Below are positions 14,201 to 20,963 of a DNA stretch of 64,000 nucleotides, one piece after another (the stretch's first letter is position 1; each line of letters opens with the position of its first letter). The translations under genes were made by a program, and so were the position numbers. The notes under the pieces were generated by a model. The model saw only the letters and a program-made list of their open reading frames with translations, had not been told where the DNA came from and ran no database searches. The stretch comes from Streptomyces sparsogenes (lineage in GTDB: Bacteria > Actinomycetota > Actinomycetes > Streptomycetales > Streptomycetaceae), in assembly GCF_001704635.1 (NCBI RefSeq), contig NZ_MAXF01000185.1, positions 1 through 64,000 of the forward strand. Direction: 5' to 3'.

Positions 14201-14612
14201 CGCCTACCACTACCCGCTGAAGCTGATGGTCGCGCCCGGCCGGCGGCTGCGCCTGGAGCTGAGCCACCGCCCCGATCTGCTCGACGCGGACGACGCGCGG
14301 CAGATGGCCGCGGACCTGCGGGAGCTCCTGGCCGAGCTGCCCGGGGCCCTGACGGCGCCGACGGAGCGTTTCCTGACCGGCGCCGGCACGCCCGCCGCCG
14401 GAGCCCTGGAGCGGCGGCTGTGCGAGCTGATCGCCGAGGTGCTGGGGCTCGAGGGCGTCGGGGCGGACGACGACGTGTTCGCCCTCGGCTGCGACTCGCT
14501 GACGGCGCTGCGCCTGGCGGGCCGGATCGAGGCGGAGCTGGGGCGCGGCGTCGACATCGCGGCCGTCTTCCGCTGCCGTACCGCCCGCTCCCTCGGTGAA
14601 GCGCTCGCCTGA
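8274..14612 (+). CDS. NRPS C-A(Asn)-PCP-E-C-PCP, last module lacking an A domain
   Basis: This synthetase of 2112 residues has, in order: C domain (HHILLDGWS near 145), A domain (YTSGSTGRPKGV near 645, NEYGPTEATVG near 780, SPNGKVDR near 975), PCP (LGGDSI, S1047), E domain (HHLAVDAVSW near 1237, GFNYLGRQ near 1472), C domain (HHLLVDGWT near 1743) and PCP (LGCDSL, S2075). I read the A-domain code as D-L-T-K-V-G-E-V-G(-K), the established asparagine signature, so the first module should make D-Asn. Both C domains begin LPLTPxQEGxLFHA, usual for DCL-type domains. The second module has no A domain and no thioesterase follows, so its carrier must be loaded in trans or act as a transfer station. 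GTG start at 8274; TTC-rich codon use as in neighbours. Confidence 0.95.
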   Translation: MNEVTQSPIESVLPLTPLQEGMLFHALYDSEAVDVYTIQAPFELVGEVSAKALRAACAATLARHTALRAGFRQRANGQAVQLIRRSVKTPWTELDLSADPESVRRKKLVAFLEEERSRRFDMTAPPLMRFALVRLAERQYAFILTYHHILLDGWSLPLVLEDLFTLYRRENEGGGAGGGPAQATPFSDFLRWLSRQDRPAAEAAWRSALQGLSEPTLVAAGAPAAGDGEMPGLLHITLPEGATEALSETARRHGLTLNTVVQGVWALLLSLLTGRGDVVFGQTVHGRPPGLPGADSVVGLLMNAVPVRVRIDPAETVAALFARIQDEQFALAPHQHLGLAEVRRLTGLDTLFDTSTGFGNAPFDWASVRDSVPGLRITPLADEEAGEGGEGPEDGGRQEITGATHYPLSVVAVPGSRLRLDISYRRRLFDDARLELIGSRLRLLLDAFIHSPTTPVARLPLLTGQERARVLGGWAGRAGTRTPAADGPGTATLVRRFEDQVRRTPDAPAVADPARTLGYRELDEAANRLARLLLGRGVRPGDLVAVALPRGTDLVVALLGALKAGAGYLPVDPGYPPERVAYLLADAAPSAVVCADTGHPELAGHPSAVPLSDPAVRAGLAALPGNPVDDAERGAPVRPADRAYVIYTSGSTGRPKGVAVEHRTVDNYLAFAREAYPGLAGHALVHSPPSFDLTVTAVFGPLTSGGLVRMVDLEDFDAPPGATGAAPTFVKATPSHLPVLVDSADWYSPTGELVLGGEQLTGEALAAWRARHPGATVVNEYGPTEATVGCVEYRLEPGDPLPRGAVPIGRPVPGARIYVLDAWLRPVPAGVPGELYIGGEVLARGYVRRPGLSAARFVADPFGEPGGRMYRTGDIAWWRPDGTVVYGGRADDQVKVRGFRIELGEIEAVIGGDPAVARAAAAVREDRPGAPNLVAYVVPEPGREAELATLAERIAAKLPAYMLPSAFVTLPTLPLSPNGKVDRSALPAPEPAAAPPRGRGTGEAGGARPDPGAREGAAATLARLFAQVLGADGAGAGDDFFALGGDSITVIQLVARAREAGLRFTPKQVFTHRTAEALAAFLEQDAKPATAPTAGAPARDEGSAVVPATPIMRRLHEHGGAVDAFHQSTLLRVAPGLGTDRLAAAVAAVVERHQALRARLRDDGSLAVDPVDPGGSRGAVRRVDISHLPAGAVRPRISACAAEDADALAPRQGAMVRATWFDAGEGRPGRLLVTVHHLAVDAVSWHILLTDLYTAWRATAAGGAPAPADPVPLPLRDWSHRLLAAAKEPALRGELPVWRRILRPGSLALTDARLSPSRDIHATAGELDLALPEDLTAPLLTSVPAALGARTDELLLTGLALAVAAWRRAEAGGATAVLVDVEGHGREQVTEDTDLSGTVGWLTSLYPVRLDAGFAGWDPAGDPAPARLGDAVRRVAAHLRQIPRRGIGFGLLRHLNPDTAAELAARPDPQIGFNYLGRQENSTDADWSVAPESDALPAGPDPRMPMTHVVEVNAAVQDGPAGPRLVAHWLWASRLLAGEEVGELARLWFAALRALVAYGASAAPEQAATRGGAGLDGAEQDGAGLGGAGRDEKELSRLAGRIGMPVARLLPLTPTQEGLLFHARYDSGALDVYNVQIALEVRGPLDAQRFRDACDALLRRHPMLRAAFLQRRSGEPVQVIPEQVGMPWYAHDLTGLAPRERDARLEELLEADRRRRFDVARPPLTRCTLIELEEDRRRLVLSVHHLLVDGWTTSLLLRDLLALFDHEGDESGLPTPGHYPDYLRWLAAQDRDEARAAWRASLAGLREPTLVCPGRDIARTPVLPERTVVELPEPDTSALLDASRRHGVTLNTLLRLAWGLALHRRTGRRDIVFGATVSGRVAELPGIEEMVGLFINTVPVRVRLDPAEPLSGLLTRLQQEHAELLPYHHLALTDIQRAVGLGTLFDSCVVFENFPTAEALPSPEDGLWLTEVTGHDAYHYPLKLMVAPGRRLRLELSHRPDLLDADDARQMAADLRELLAELPGALTAPTERFLTGAGTPAAGALERRLCELIAEVLGLEGVGADDDVFALGCDSLTALRLAGRIEAELGRGVDIAAVFRCRTARSLGEALA

Positions 14613-14686
14613 GGCCCCCCGCCGGGCTCGCGGCCGGGCCCGGCGCGGCATGACCCGACGTGAGGAACACGCAGGTGGAGGTGGAC

Positions 14687-15826
14687 ATGGGACACGACTC
14701 GCTGGTCGTCAATTCATGGAACGAGTGGGACCCGCTCCAGGAGATCGTGGTCGGCTCGGCCGACCGCGCCTGCTTCGAGCCGACCGAGCCGGGCAGCCGC
14801 CCCGCGATCCGCGACGCGCCGGGGGTGCCGTTTCCCACCGGACCCAAGTCCGAGGAGGCCGTCGAGCTGGCCAACGAGGAACTGGACGGGCTGGTGGCCC
14901 TGTTGGAGTCCCAGGGGATCGTGGTGCGCCGCCCCGAGCCGCACGACTTCTCCGCCCCGGTCCGCACCCCGGACTTCGAGGTGGAGAACCAGTACTGCGC
15001 GGTCTGCCCCCGCGATGTGATGATCACGATGGGCAACGAGATCATCGAGGCCACGATGTCCCGCCGGGCCCGCTACTTCGAGTACCAACCCTACCGCAAG
15101 CTGGTGTACGAGTACTGGAACGCCGACCCGCGCGTCGAGTGGACGACCGCGCCCAAGCCGTCCATGAGCGACGGGATGTACCGCGAGGAGTTCTGGGAGT
15201 GGCCGCTGGAGAAGCGGCACGAGCGGATGCATTCCTTCGAATTCTGCGTCAGCCAGGACGAGGTGGTCTTCGACGCCGCCGACATGAGCCGGCTGGGGCG
15301 GGACATCCTGGTCCAGGAGTCGATGACCACCAACCGGGCGGGCATCCGCTGGCTGAGGCGGCATCTGGAGCCGCGTGGCTTCCGGGTCCACACGGTGCAC
15401 TTCCCGCTGGACTTCTTCCCCTCGCACATCGACTGCACGTTCGTGCCGCTGCGCCCCGGGCTGGTCCTCACCAACCCGGAGCGGCCGCTGCGCGAGGGGG
15501 AGGAGAAGATGTTCCTGGCGAACGACTGGGAGCTGGTCGACGCCCCGCAGCCGGTGCTGGGCAACGACGAGATGCCGCGCTACTGCCAGTCCTCCAAGTG
15601 GCTCTCGATGAACGTGCTGAGCATGTCGCCGACGAAGGTCATCTGCGAGGAGCGGGAGAAGCCGCTCCAGGACCTGCTCGCCAAGCTCGACTTCGAGGTG
15701 TTCCCGGTGCCGTTCCGCCATGTCTTCGAGTACGGCGGCTCGCTCCACTGCGCCACCTGGGACGTGCGCCGCGAGGGCACCCGCGAGGACTACTTCCCCG
15801 CCCTCCGCTACGAGCCTCTGGTGTGA
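14687..15826 (+). CDS. L-arginine:acceptor amidinotransferase (GATM/StrB1/CyrA family)
   Basis: This 379-residue protein has the amidinotransferase catalytic set: D199 in FDAADMSRLGRD, H247 in SHIDCTF and nucleophile C355 in GGSLHCATWDV, along with SSKWLSMNVL. The family moves the amidino group of arginine to an amine and forms a guanidine plus ornithine. From memory, glycine amidinotransferase has Met before the catalytic His-Ile-Asp; here it is Ser, which suggests an acceptor other than glycine. ATG at 14687 is preceded by AGGTGGAGGT; an upstream in-frame GTG has no such site. Its position just after the NRPS marks the product or a precursor as guanidinylated. The acceptor is unknown. Confidence 0.93.
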   Translation: MGHDSLVVNSWNEWDPLQEIVVGSADRACFEPTEPGSRPAIRDAPGVPFPTGPKSEEAVELANEELDGLVALLESQGIVVRRPEPHDFSAPVRTPDFEVENQYCAVCPRDVMITMGNEIIEATMSRRARYFEYQPYRKLVYEYWNADPRVEWTTAPKPSMSDGMYREEFWEWPLEKRHERMHSFEFCVSQDEVVFDAADMSRLGRDILVQESMTTNRAGIRWLRRHLEPRGFRVHTVHFPLDFFPSHIDCTFVPLRPGLVLTNPERPLREGEEKMFLANDWELVDAPQPVLGNDEMPRYCQSSKWLSMNVLSMSPTKVICEEREKPLQDLLAKLDFEVFPVPFRHVFEYGGSLHCATWDVRREGTREDYFPALRYEPLV

Positions 15827-15861
15827 CGCGCGTCCGGGCGGCCGGCACGCGGAGGTCCCAC

Positions 15862-15895
15862 GGCGGCCCCGCCCCCTCATCCGGGCGGGGCCGCC
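15862..15895. terminator. Bidirectional terminator hairpin (13-bp stem)
   Basis: Arms 15862-15874 and 15883-15895 are perfectly complementary around an 8-base loop. It lies between the convergent amidinotransferase and PhyH-type genes. Confidence 0.85.
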
Positions 15896-15901
15896 CCTCG
15901 T

Positions 15902-16726
15902 TCAGCGGGGTTCGAGGGTGAGGCGCTCGTCGGCGAGCGGGGTGACCGGCGTGGCGTCCCGGGCCACGAGGAACTCGGGGCGGGTCGGCCGGGTGGGGGC
16001 GTTGTCGACCGCGTTGTAGGTGACCAGAAGTAACGCGCGGCGGTCGTCGGAGAGGTTGTTCGACGAGGAGTGGACGATGCTCGGGTGGAAGGCGTGCACC
16101 GAGCCGGCCGCCCCCTTGATCTTGTCCTCTCCGCGCTGCCGGGCCAGGGCCCGCGCCCGCTCCTCGCTCACCGTGTAGGCGAGGTCGGCCGATACGTGCT
16201 GACGCCAGTCGGACTTCTCGCCGGAGTCCTCGGCGGGCAGGTCGAGCAGTCCCAGGCCGTGGGAGCCGGGGATGACGACCAGCGGGCCGTTGTCGTCGTG
16301 GACGTCGTCGAGCGACAGGGCGATGTTGACCGCGTCGGGGCGGCGCATTCCGTCCTCCTCGCTCCAGAACGCGAAGTCCTGGTGCCAGGGCCAGGCGGCA
16401 CCCTCCCGGGCCTGCTTGAGGTTGACCTTGAACTGGTAGACATAGACGGGTTTGCCGGTCAGCGCCTCGGCGAGGGAGACCAGTCGGGGGTGGCGCACCA
16501 GTGCCGAGCAGAGCTCGTCGAAGGCGTGGCAGCCGTGGATCGCGCGCACGGTGTCGTTGCCCGCCTCGTGGACGACCTCCGGCCTGCGCTGCCGGCTGAT
16601 CGCCGCCACCCGGTCGCGCAGCAGCCGCACGGAGTCGTCGGCGAACCGGTAGGGGTAGGCGCACCAGCCGTTTTCGTCATAGGCGGTCCTGAGATCCGCC
16701 AGGGATGCTTCCGCCGGAGCGGACAT
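15902..16726 (-). CDS. PhyH-family Fe(II)/2-oxoglutarate dioxygenase
   Basis: This 274-residue protein resembles phytanoyl-CoA dioxygenase/ectoine- and proline-hydroxylase-like enzymes. Iron ligands are H115 and D117 (WPWHQDFAFW) and H219 (SIVHSSSNN); DDRRALLLVTYN supplies the 2-oxoglutarate-binding arginine region. NIALSLDDVHDDNGPLVVIPGSH is the family's signature segment. It probably hydroxylates a free amino acid or a peptide intermediate of the NRPS product. ATG at 16726 has AAGGAG on the minus strand. It is convergent with the amidinotransferase and divergent from the acyltransferase. Confidence 0.88.
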   Translation of the reverse strand: MSAPAEASLADLRTAYDENGWCAYPYRFADDSVRLLRDRVAAISRQRRPEVVHEAGNDTVRAIHGCHAFDELCSALVRHPRLVSLAEALTGKPVYVYQFKVNLKQAREGAAWPWHQDFAFWSEEDGMRRPDAVNIALSLDDVHDDNGPLVVIPGSHGLGLLDLPAEDSGEKSDWRQHVSADLAYTVSEERARALARQRGEDKIKGAAGSVHAFHPSIVHSSSNNLSDDRRALLLVTYNAVDNAPTRPTRPEFLVARDATPVTPLADERLTLEPR

Positions 16727-16910
16727 GCGTCATCTCCTTCATCATGCATGCTCAGTCAGTCAAACGCGGGGTGAAGTGACGTCAGGACCTCCCGGATCGG
16801 TCGGGAACTCGGGGGCTTCCCGCGTGTCCTCCCGTTACGGCTTCCCGGTGGCCCCTCCGGTCGTATCGTTGCGGTGCGCGCATTGCTTTCCCTCGGCGAC
16901 GGAGGCTGCT

Positions 16911-17864
16911 GTGAACAGAGTTGCTTTTCTCTTCCCGGGACAGGGGTCGCAGGTGCCCGGCATGGGGCGGGATCTCGTGGCGCTCCACCCCGACCTGGTG
17001 CGGCCCTACTTCGACACCGCGGACGAGGTGCTGGGCATGCCGCTGAGCCGGCTGTGTTTCGAGGGCGACCCCGAGGAGCTGCGGGACACCTCGGTCACCC
17101 AGCCCGCGGTGTATCTGGCGAGCCTGGTGTCCGCGGTGGTCCTGCGCGAGCGGGGCGTCGCGCCGGCCGCGGTGGCCGGGCACAGCCTGGGCGAGTACAC
17201 CGCGCTGGTCGTCGCGGGCGTGCTGGACTGGATGGACGCCCTGAAGCTGGTGCGCCGGCGGGGGGTGTTGATGTCGGAGCTGAACCGCCGTACCCCGGGC
17301 CGGATGGCGGCCGTCATCGGTCTCCCGGCGGACCGGGTGCGGGAGCTGTGCGAGGAGGTGTCCCACCGGCGGCGGCTGGTCGTCGAGGTGGCCAACTACA
17401 ACGCGGCGCGGCAGACGGTGGTCTCCGGCGTCGTCGAGGGCGTCGCCGAGGTGTCCCGCAGGGCCCGCGAGGAGGGCGCGAGCCATGTGGCCGGGCTCAG
17501 GGTCGGGGCGCCGTTCCACTGCTCCCTCATGGCGGACGTCGCGGCGGAGTTCGGCGGGGCGCTGGACGCGGTGGCCTTCGCCACCCCCTCCCTGCCGGTG
17601 GTGGCCAACGCGACCGCGGGCTACGTGTACTCGGGCGCGGAGGCGCGCGAGCTGCTGCGCCGTCAGCTCGCCGCTCCGGTGCGCTGGCAGGAGACGCTGG
17701 ACCTGCTGGCCCGGGAGGAGGTGTCGGCCTTCGTGGAGGTCGGCCCCGGGCGGGTGCTCACCAACCTCAGCCGCGCCGGGCATCCGCGGATACCCGCCAT
17801 GACGGCGGGCACCGGGCGGAAGATCGGCGAGGCGGTGGAGAAGCTGAGCCCGGCCCTGGTGTGA
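16911..17864 (+). CDS. Free-standing malonyl-type acyltransferase (FabD-like)
   Basis: This 317-residue protein starts RVAFLFPGQGSQ and has S92 in GHSLGEYTA and H203 in GAPFHCSLM, the FabD active site. Such enzymes move a malonyl-type unit from CoA to an acyl carrier protein. A second malonyltransferase next to NRPS genes usually serves trans-AT polyketide modules or modified malonyl-ACP units; no PKS or ACP lies in the window, so these would be to the left. A housekeeping FabD role is less likely because no other fatty acid synthase genes are here. GTG at 16911 is preceded by GGAGG five bases away. Confidence 0.85.
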   Translation: MNRVAFLFPGQGSQVPGMGRDLVALHPDLVRPYFDTADEVLGMPLSRLCFEGDPEELRDTSVTQPAVYLASLVSAVVLRERGVAPAAVAGHSLGEYTALVVAGVLDWMDALKLVRRRGVLMSELNRRTPGRMAAVIGLPADRVRELCEEVSHRRRLVVEVANYNAARQTVVSGVVEGVAEVSRRAREEGASHVAGLRVGAPFHCSLMADVAAEFGGALDAVAFATPSLPVVANATAGYVYSGAEARELLRRQLAAPVRWQETLDLLAREEVSAFVEVGPGRVLTNLSRAGHPRIPAMTAGTGRKIGEAVEKLSPALV

Positions 17865-17873
17865 CGGCCCGCC

Positions 17874-17913
17874 GACCGTGCCCTGCGGCGGCGGGGCGCC
17901 GCAGGGCACGGTC
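17874..17913. terminator. Strong terminator hairpin (17-bp stem) at the cluster boundary
   Basis: Arms 17874-17890 and 17897-17913 pair perfectly around GCGGGG, ten bases after the acyltransferase stop. I take it as the right boundary of the NRPS cluster. Confidence 0.88.
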
Positions 17914-18145
17914 GCCGCTGCCGGGTCACCGGTACCACGTGGCCGTGCGCAGGCGTGAGCATCCGCTTCCCCCTGTTCCCCGTCTCCCGCGCCCCTCGCC
18001 GGTCTGCCGAGTTCATGACATCGGGACGAGGCGATTGGGATGATGTCAATCGCGCCAGGGGCAGTCAACCGTTGATCCGTCAATCGACCTGCGGATACGG
18101 GCGTTGTCAGGACATCGCCGCACTCACCCCCGGGCGGCCGGCCGC
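17914..18145. other. Intergenic stretch with a small inverted repeat
   Basis: No gene is recognised here. It is less GC-rich than its surroundings around 18005-18110 and holds an inverted repeat GCGATTG (18031-18037) / CAATCGC (18047-18053). No tRNA end or attachment-site duplication was recognised. Confidence 0.4.
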
Positions 18146-19144
18146 TCACCCGTCCGGCAGCAGCCGCCCGTCCTCCCGCGCGATCCAGTACCGCCGCAGC
18201 ACATCGAGCACCACGGACACCTCGCACGCGGTGATGCCGGGCAGGTTCGCCAGATCGCTGGTGAGCAGCCCGGCCAGGCCGTCCTCGTCCCGGAACACCC
18301 CGTGGTGGATCACCGCGGAGGTGCCGGCGACCACCGACACATACCGCGCCGAGGGATGGCGGGCCAGCGTGTCGGCCACCTCCTGGACGGCGCCGGGCGC
18401 GGCCCGCACGGCGACGACGGCCTCCAGCGGATAGCCCAGGAAACCCGGTTCGATCTCCACGCGCGGCCGCACCAGCCCGCGCCGCAGCAGCGACTGGAGC
18501 AGCCGGTAGGCGGTCGGCTGGCTGATGCCGACCGCGCGGGCCACCTCCGCCGCGCTGGCCCGCCCGTCGTGGCGCAGCAGTTCCACGGCGCGCAGCTCGT
18601 CGGCGCTGAACCCGGCCGCGCCGGCCGGCTCGTCGCGGGGGTCGGCCAGCTCCCGCAGGGCGGCCACCTGGTCCTCGCTCAGCCGGTGCAGCCGCCAGGC
18701 GTCCGACTTGGTCGCGGCCCGCAGCACCAGGTCGCTGTGGGCGGAGCGCACCCCCGGCACCGAGGGGACGCTCGTCATCAGCAGCTCCCGGGCCCGGTCG
18801 CGCCGGGCCGCGTGGATCGAGCAGTAGACGTCGGAGCGCCCCGTCGTCGTGGCCACGAACGGGACTTCGGGCAGCTCGGCGAGGTGGCGGGCGACCTCCC
18901 GGGCCCGCCCGGGGTCGGTGGCCACCCAGACGTGCAGGGGGTGGCCCTCGGCCAGCATCGGCCAGTCCACCTGCCCGATCACCCGCAGCAGGCGCTCGTC
19001 CTCCAGTCGGGCCAGTCGGCGGCCGACGGTGCTGGGCGAGGCGCCGAGCACCTCGGCCAGCGCGCTCAGCGGTGCGCGGGGCGCCACTTGCAGGGCGGCC
19101 ACCAGGTCGAGGTCGGCGTCGTCCAGCCGCGGGGTCTCCTCCAT
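18146..19144 (-). CDS. Tandem Lrp/AsnC-family transcriptional regulator
   Basis: This protein of about 332 residues contains two Lrp/AsnC units. The first has winged-helix LDLVAALQVAPRAPLSALAEVLGASPSTVGRRLARLE and an effector-like domain; the second has ELRAVELLRHDGRASAAEVARAVGISQPTAYRLLQSL and its own C-terminal domain. Duplicated Lrp proteins are common in actinobacteria and usually control adjacent amino acid or peptide genes. It is divergent from the AbgT transporter and likely controls it. I prefer the ATG at 19144; the in-frame ATG at 19192 lies inside a dyad that looks like an operator. No clear ribosome-binding site is seen for either. Confidence 0.88.
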   Translation of the reverse strand: MEETPRLDDADLDLVAALQVAPRAPLSALAEVLGASPSTVGRRLARLEDERLLRVIGQVDWPMLAEGHPLHVWVATDPGRAREVARHLAELPEVPFVATTTGRSDVYCSIHAARRDRARELLMTSVPSVPGVRSAHSDLVLRAATKSDAWRLHRLSEDQVAALRELADPRDEPAGAAGFSADELRAVELLRHDGRASAAEVARAVGISQPTAYRLLQSLLRRGLVRPRVEIEPGFLGYPLEAVVAVRAAPGAVQEVADTLARHPSARYVSVVAGTSAVIHHGVFRDEDGLAGLLTSDLANLPGITACEVSVVLDVLRRYWIAREDGRLLPDG

Positions 19145-19181
19145 GCGTACGAATGTACCGCGCGAGCGTTGGCCCTGCCGT

Positions 19182-19221
19182 GAATGATTCATGCGTTACA
19201 AGTCTTTTACTTGCATCATTC
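19182..19221. promoter_or_regulatory. Candidate Lrp/AsnC operator (nested dyads)
   Basis: GAATGAT (19182-19188) and ATCATTC (19215-19221) form an inverted repeat. Inside it CAAGT (19199-19203) and ACTTG (19209-19213) form a second. This AT-richer block lies between the divergent regulator and transporter starts. Confidence 0.5.
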
Positions 19222-19281
19222 CATCAGCGCCTCTCTAATGGACCACCACGCTTGCGCCCCTGACGTAAGGAAGTGCCGACG

Positions 19282-20883
19282 GTGAGCCCGAACGACGCCC
19301 CGACCACGCCCGGCCACAGCCCACACCGGCCGCCCACTCGACCCGGCGATGACACCTCGGCGGCGCTGGCCGGACTGCTCCGGCTGCTGGGGGCGGTCGA
19401 GCGGGCCGGCAACAGACTCCCCCACCCCTTCTGGCTGTTCGGGATCCTCAGCGCCCTGCTCGCCCTGGTCAGCTGGGTCCTGGCCGCCGCCGATGTGTCG
19501 GCGCCCGACCCGGCGGGCGGCAAGGACGTGGTGGTGCGCAGCCTGGTGTCGGTCGACGGCGTGCGGTCGATGATCACCGACGCGGTGACGAACTACGCCA
19601 CCTTCCCACCGCTGGGCACGATCCTGGTCGTCATGCTCGGGGTCGCCGTCGCCGACAGGTCGGGGCTGCTCACCGCGATGCTGCGGGCCGGGGTCGGCAA
19701 GGTCCCGGCCCGGTGGATGACCTTCGCCGTGGCCTTCACCGCCATGGTCTCCCACATCGCCTCCGACGCGGCCTACGTGGTGCTGGTCCCCCTCGGCGGG
19801 CTGGCCTTCCGGGCGGTCGGGCGCAGCCCCGTCCTGGGGATCGTGGTGGCGTACGTGGGGGTGTCCGCCGGCTACGACGCCAGCCCGCTGATCACCCCGA
19901 TGGACGCGGTGCTGTCCGGGCTGACCACGGCCGCCGCGCACACCGTGGACGCCGGATACTCCGTCACCCCGCTGTCCAACTACTTCTTCTCCCTGGGCTC
20001 CTCGGTGGTGCTGGCCGCCGTGATCACCTTCGTCACCGAGAAGGTGCTGGCCAAGCGGGTGGCGGCGCTGCCGCCCGAGGCCGAGGAGCCCCAGGACGAG
20101 GACCCCGGCCTGGGCGAGCTGGAGCTGCGGCCCGAGGAGCGCCGCGGGCTGCGCCGCGCGGGCGTCACCCTGCTGCTGTTCCTCGGGGTGATCGTGGCGG
20201 CCATGATCCCGGTGGGCTCGCCGCTGCGCGGCGAGGGCGGATCCATCGTCGAGTCCCCGGTGCTGTCCGGCATCGCGGTGGTGCTCGGAGTGTTGTTCGC
20301 CCTGCTCGGCGCTGTCTACGGGCGCGCGGCCGGCACGGTCCGAAACAGCCGTGACATCCCGGACTTCATGGCGCAGGGCATGCGCGAGATGGCCCCGATC
20401 CTGGTGCTGTTCTTCGCCATCTCCCAGTTCCTCGCCTACTTCAAATGGACCGGCGTCGGCCAGGTGCTCGCGGTGCGCGGCGCCGACCTGCTCAAGGACC
20501 TGGGGGTGACCGGCCCGGTGGCCTTCCTGGGCATCCTGGTCGTCTGTACGGTCATCAACCTGGTGATGACCAGCGGATCCGCGATGTGGGCGCTGGTCGC
20601 CCCGGTGTTCGTGCCCATGCTGATGCTGCTGGACGTGCCCCCGGAGGCCACCCAGGCGCTGTACCGGATCGCCGACTCCTGCACCAACGCGATCACCCCG
20701 ATGAGCGCGTACTTCATCATGGCCCTCGGTTTCCTCCAGCGGTACCGGCGCTCCGCGGGCATCGGGACCCTGGCCTCGCTGACCCTGCCGCTGTCCGTGG
20801 CCATGCTGGTGGCCTGGACGCTGCTCTTCTACGCCTGGTGGGCGCTGGGCATCCCGCTCGGTCCCGGCGCGCCCGTCCGCTGA
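19282..20883 (+). CDS. AbgT-family transporter (p-aminobenzoyl-glutamate type)
   Basis: This protein of 533 residues has about a dozen membrane segments and family hallmarks GNRLPHPFWLFGILSALLAL near the N-terminus, SHIASDAAYVVLVPLG, and SNYFFSLGSS. AbgT proteins import p-aminobenzoyl-glutamate or act as drug/antimetabolite exporters. The partner gene is an M20 carboxypeptidase, matching the abg arrangement in which the dipeptide is imported and split. GTG at 19282 is preferred over GTG at 19273, because the AAGGAA ribosome-binding site abuts the earlier one. Confidence 0.87.
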   Translation: MSPNDAPTTPGHSPHRPPTRPGDDTSAALAGLLRLLGAVERAGNRLPHPFWLFGILSALLALVSWVLAAADVSAPDPAGGKDVVVRSLVSVDGVRSMITDAVTNYATFPPLGTILVVMLGVAVADRSGLLTAMLRAGVGKVPARWMTFAVAFTAMVSHIASDAAYVVLVPLGGLAFRAVGRSPVLGIVVAYVGVSAGYDASPLITPMDAVLSGLTTAAAHTVDAGYSVTPLSNYFFSLGSSVVLAAVITFVTEKVLAKRVAALPPEAEEPQDEDPGLGELELRPEERRGLRRAGVTLLLFLGVIVAAMIPVGSPLRGEGGSIVESPVLSGIAVVLGVLFALLGAVYGRAAGTVRNSRDIPDFMAQGMREMAPILVLFFAISQFLAYFKWTGVGQVLAVRGADLLKDLGVTGPVAFLGILVVCTVINLVMTSGSAMWALVAPVFVPMLMLLDVPPEATQALYRIADSCTNAITPMSAYFIMALGFLQRYRRSAGIGTLASLTLPLSVAMLVAWTLLFYAWWALGIPLGPGAPVR

Positions 20884-20963
20884 CCCGGGGCCCGCCGGCC
20901 CCGGTCCCCCGCCCGCACCCCACACCCCCGCTGCGCGAACTCCTCGAAAGGACCCCCCACTCC

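Noticed and set aside
8178..14651. 2157-codon minus-strand frame opposite the large NRPS
   Set aside because: Composition is the mirror of NRPS codons with no recognisable domain; the plus frame has ordered NRPS motifs throughout.
17914..18145. Possible integration site or tRNA remnant at the cluster boundary
   Set aside because: Only a short inverted repeat was found; no tRNA fold, integrase or duplicated end.
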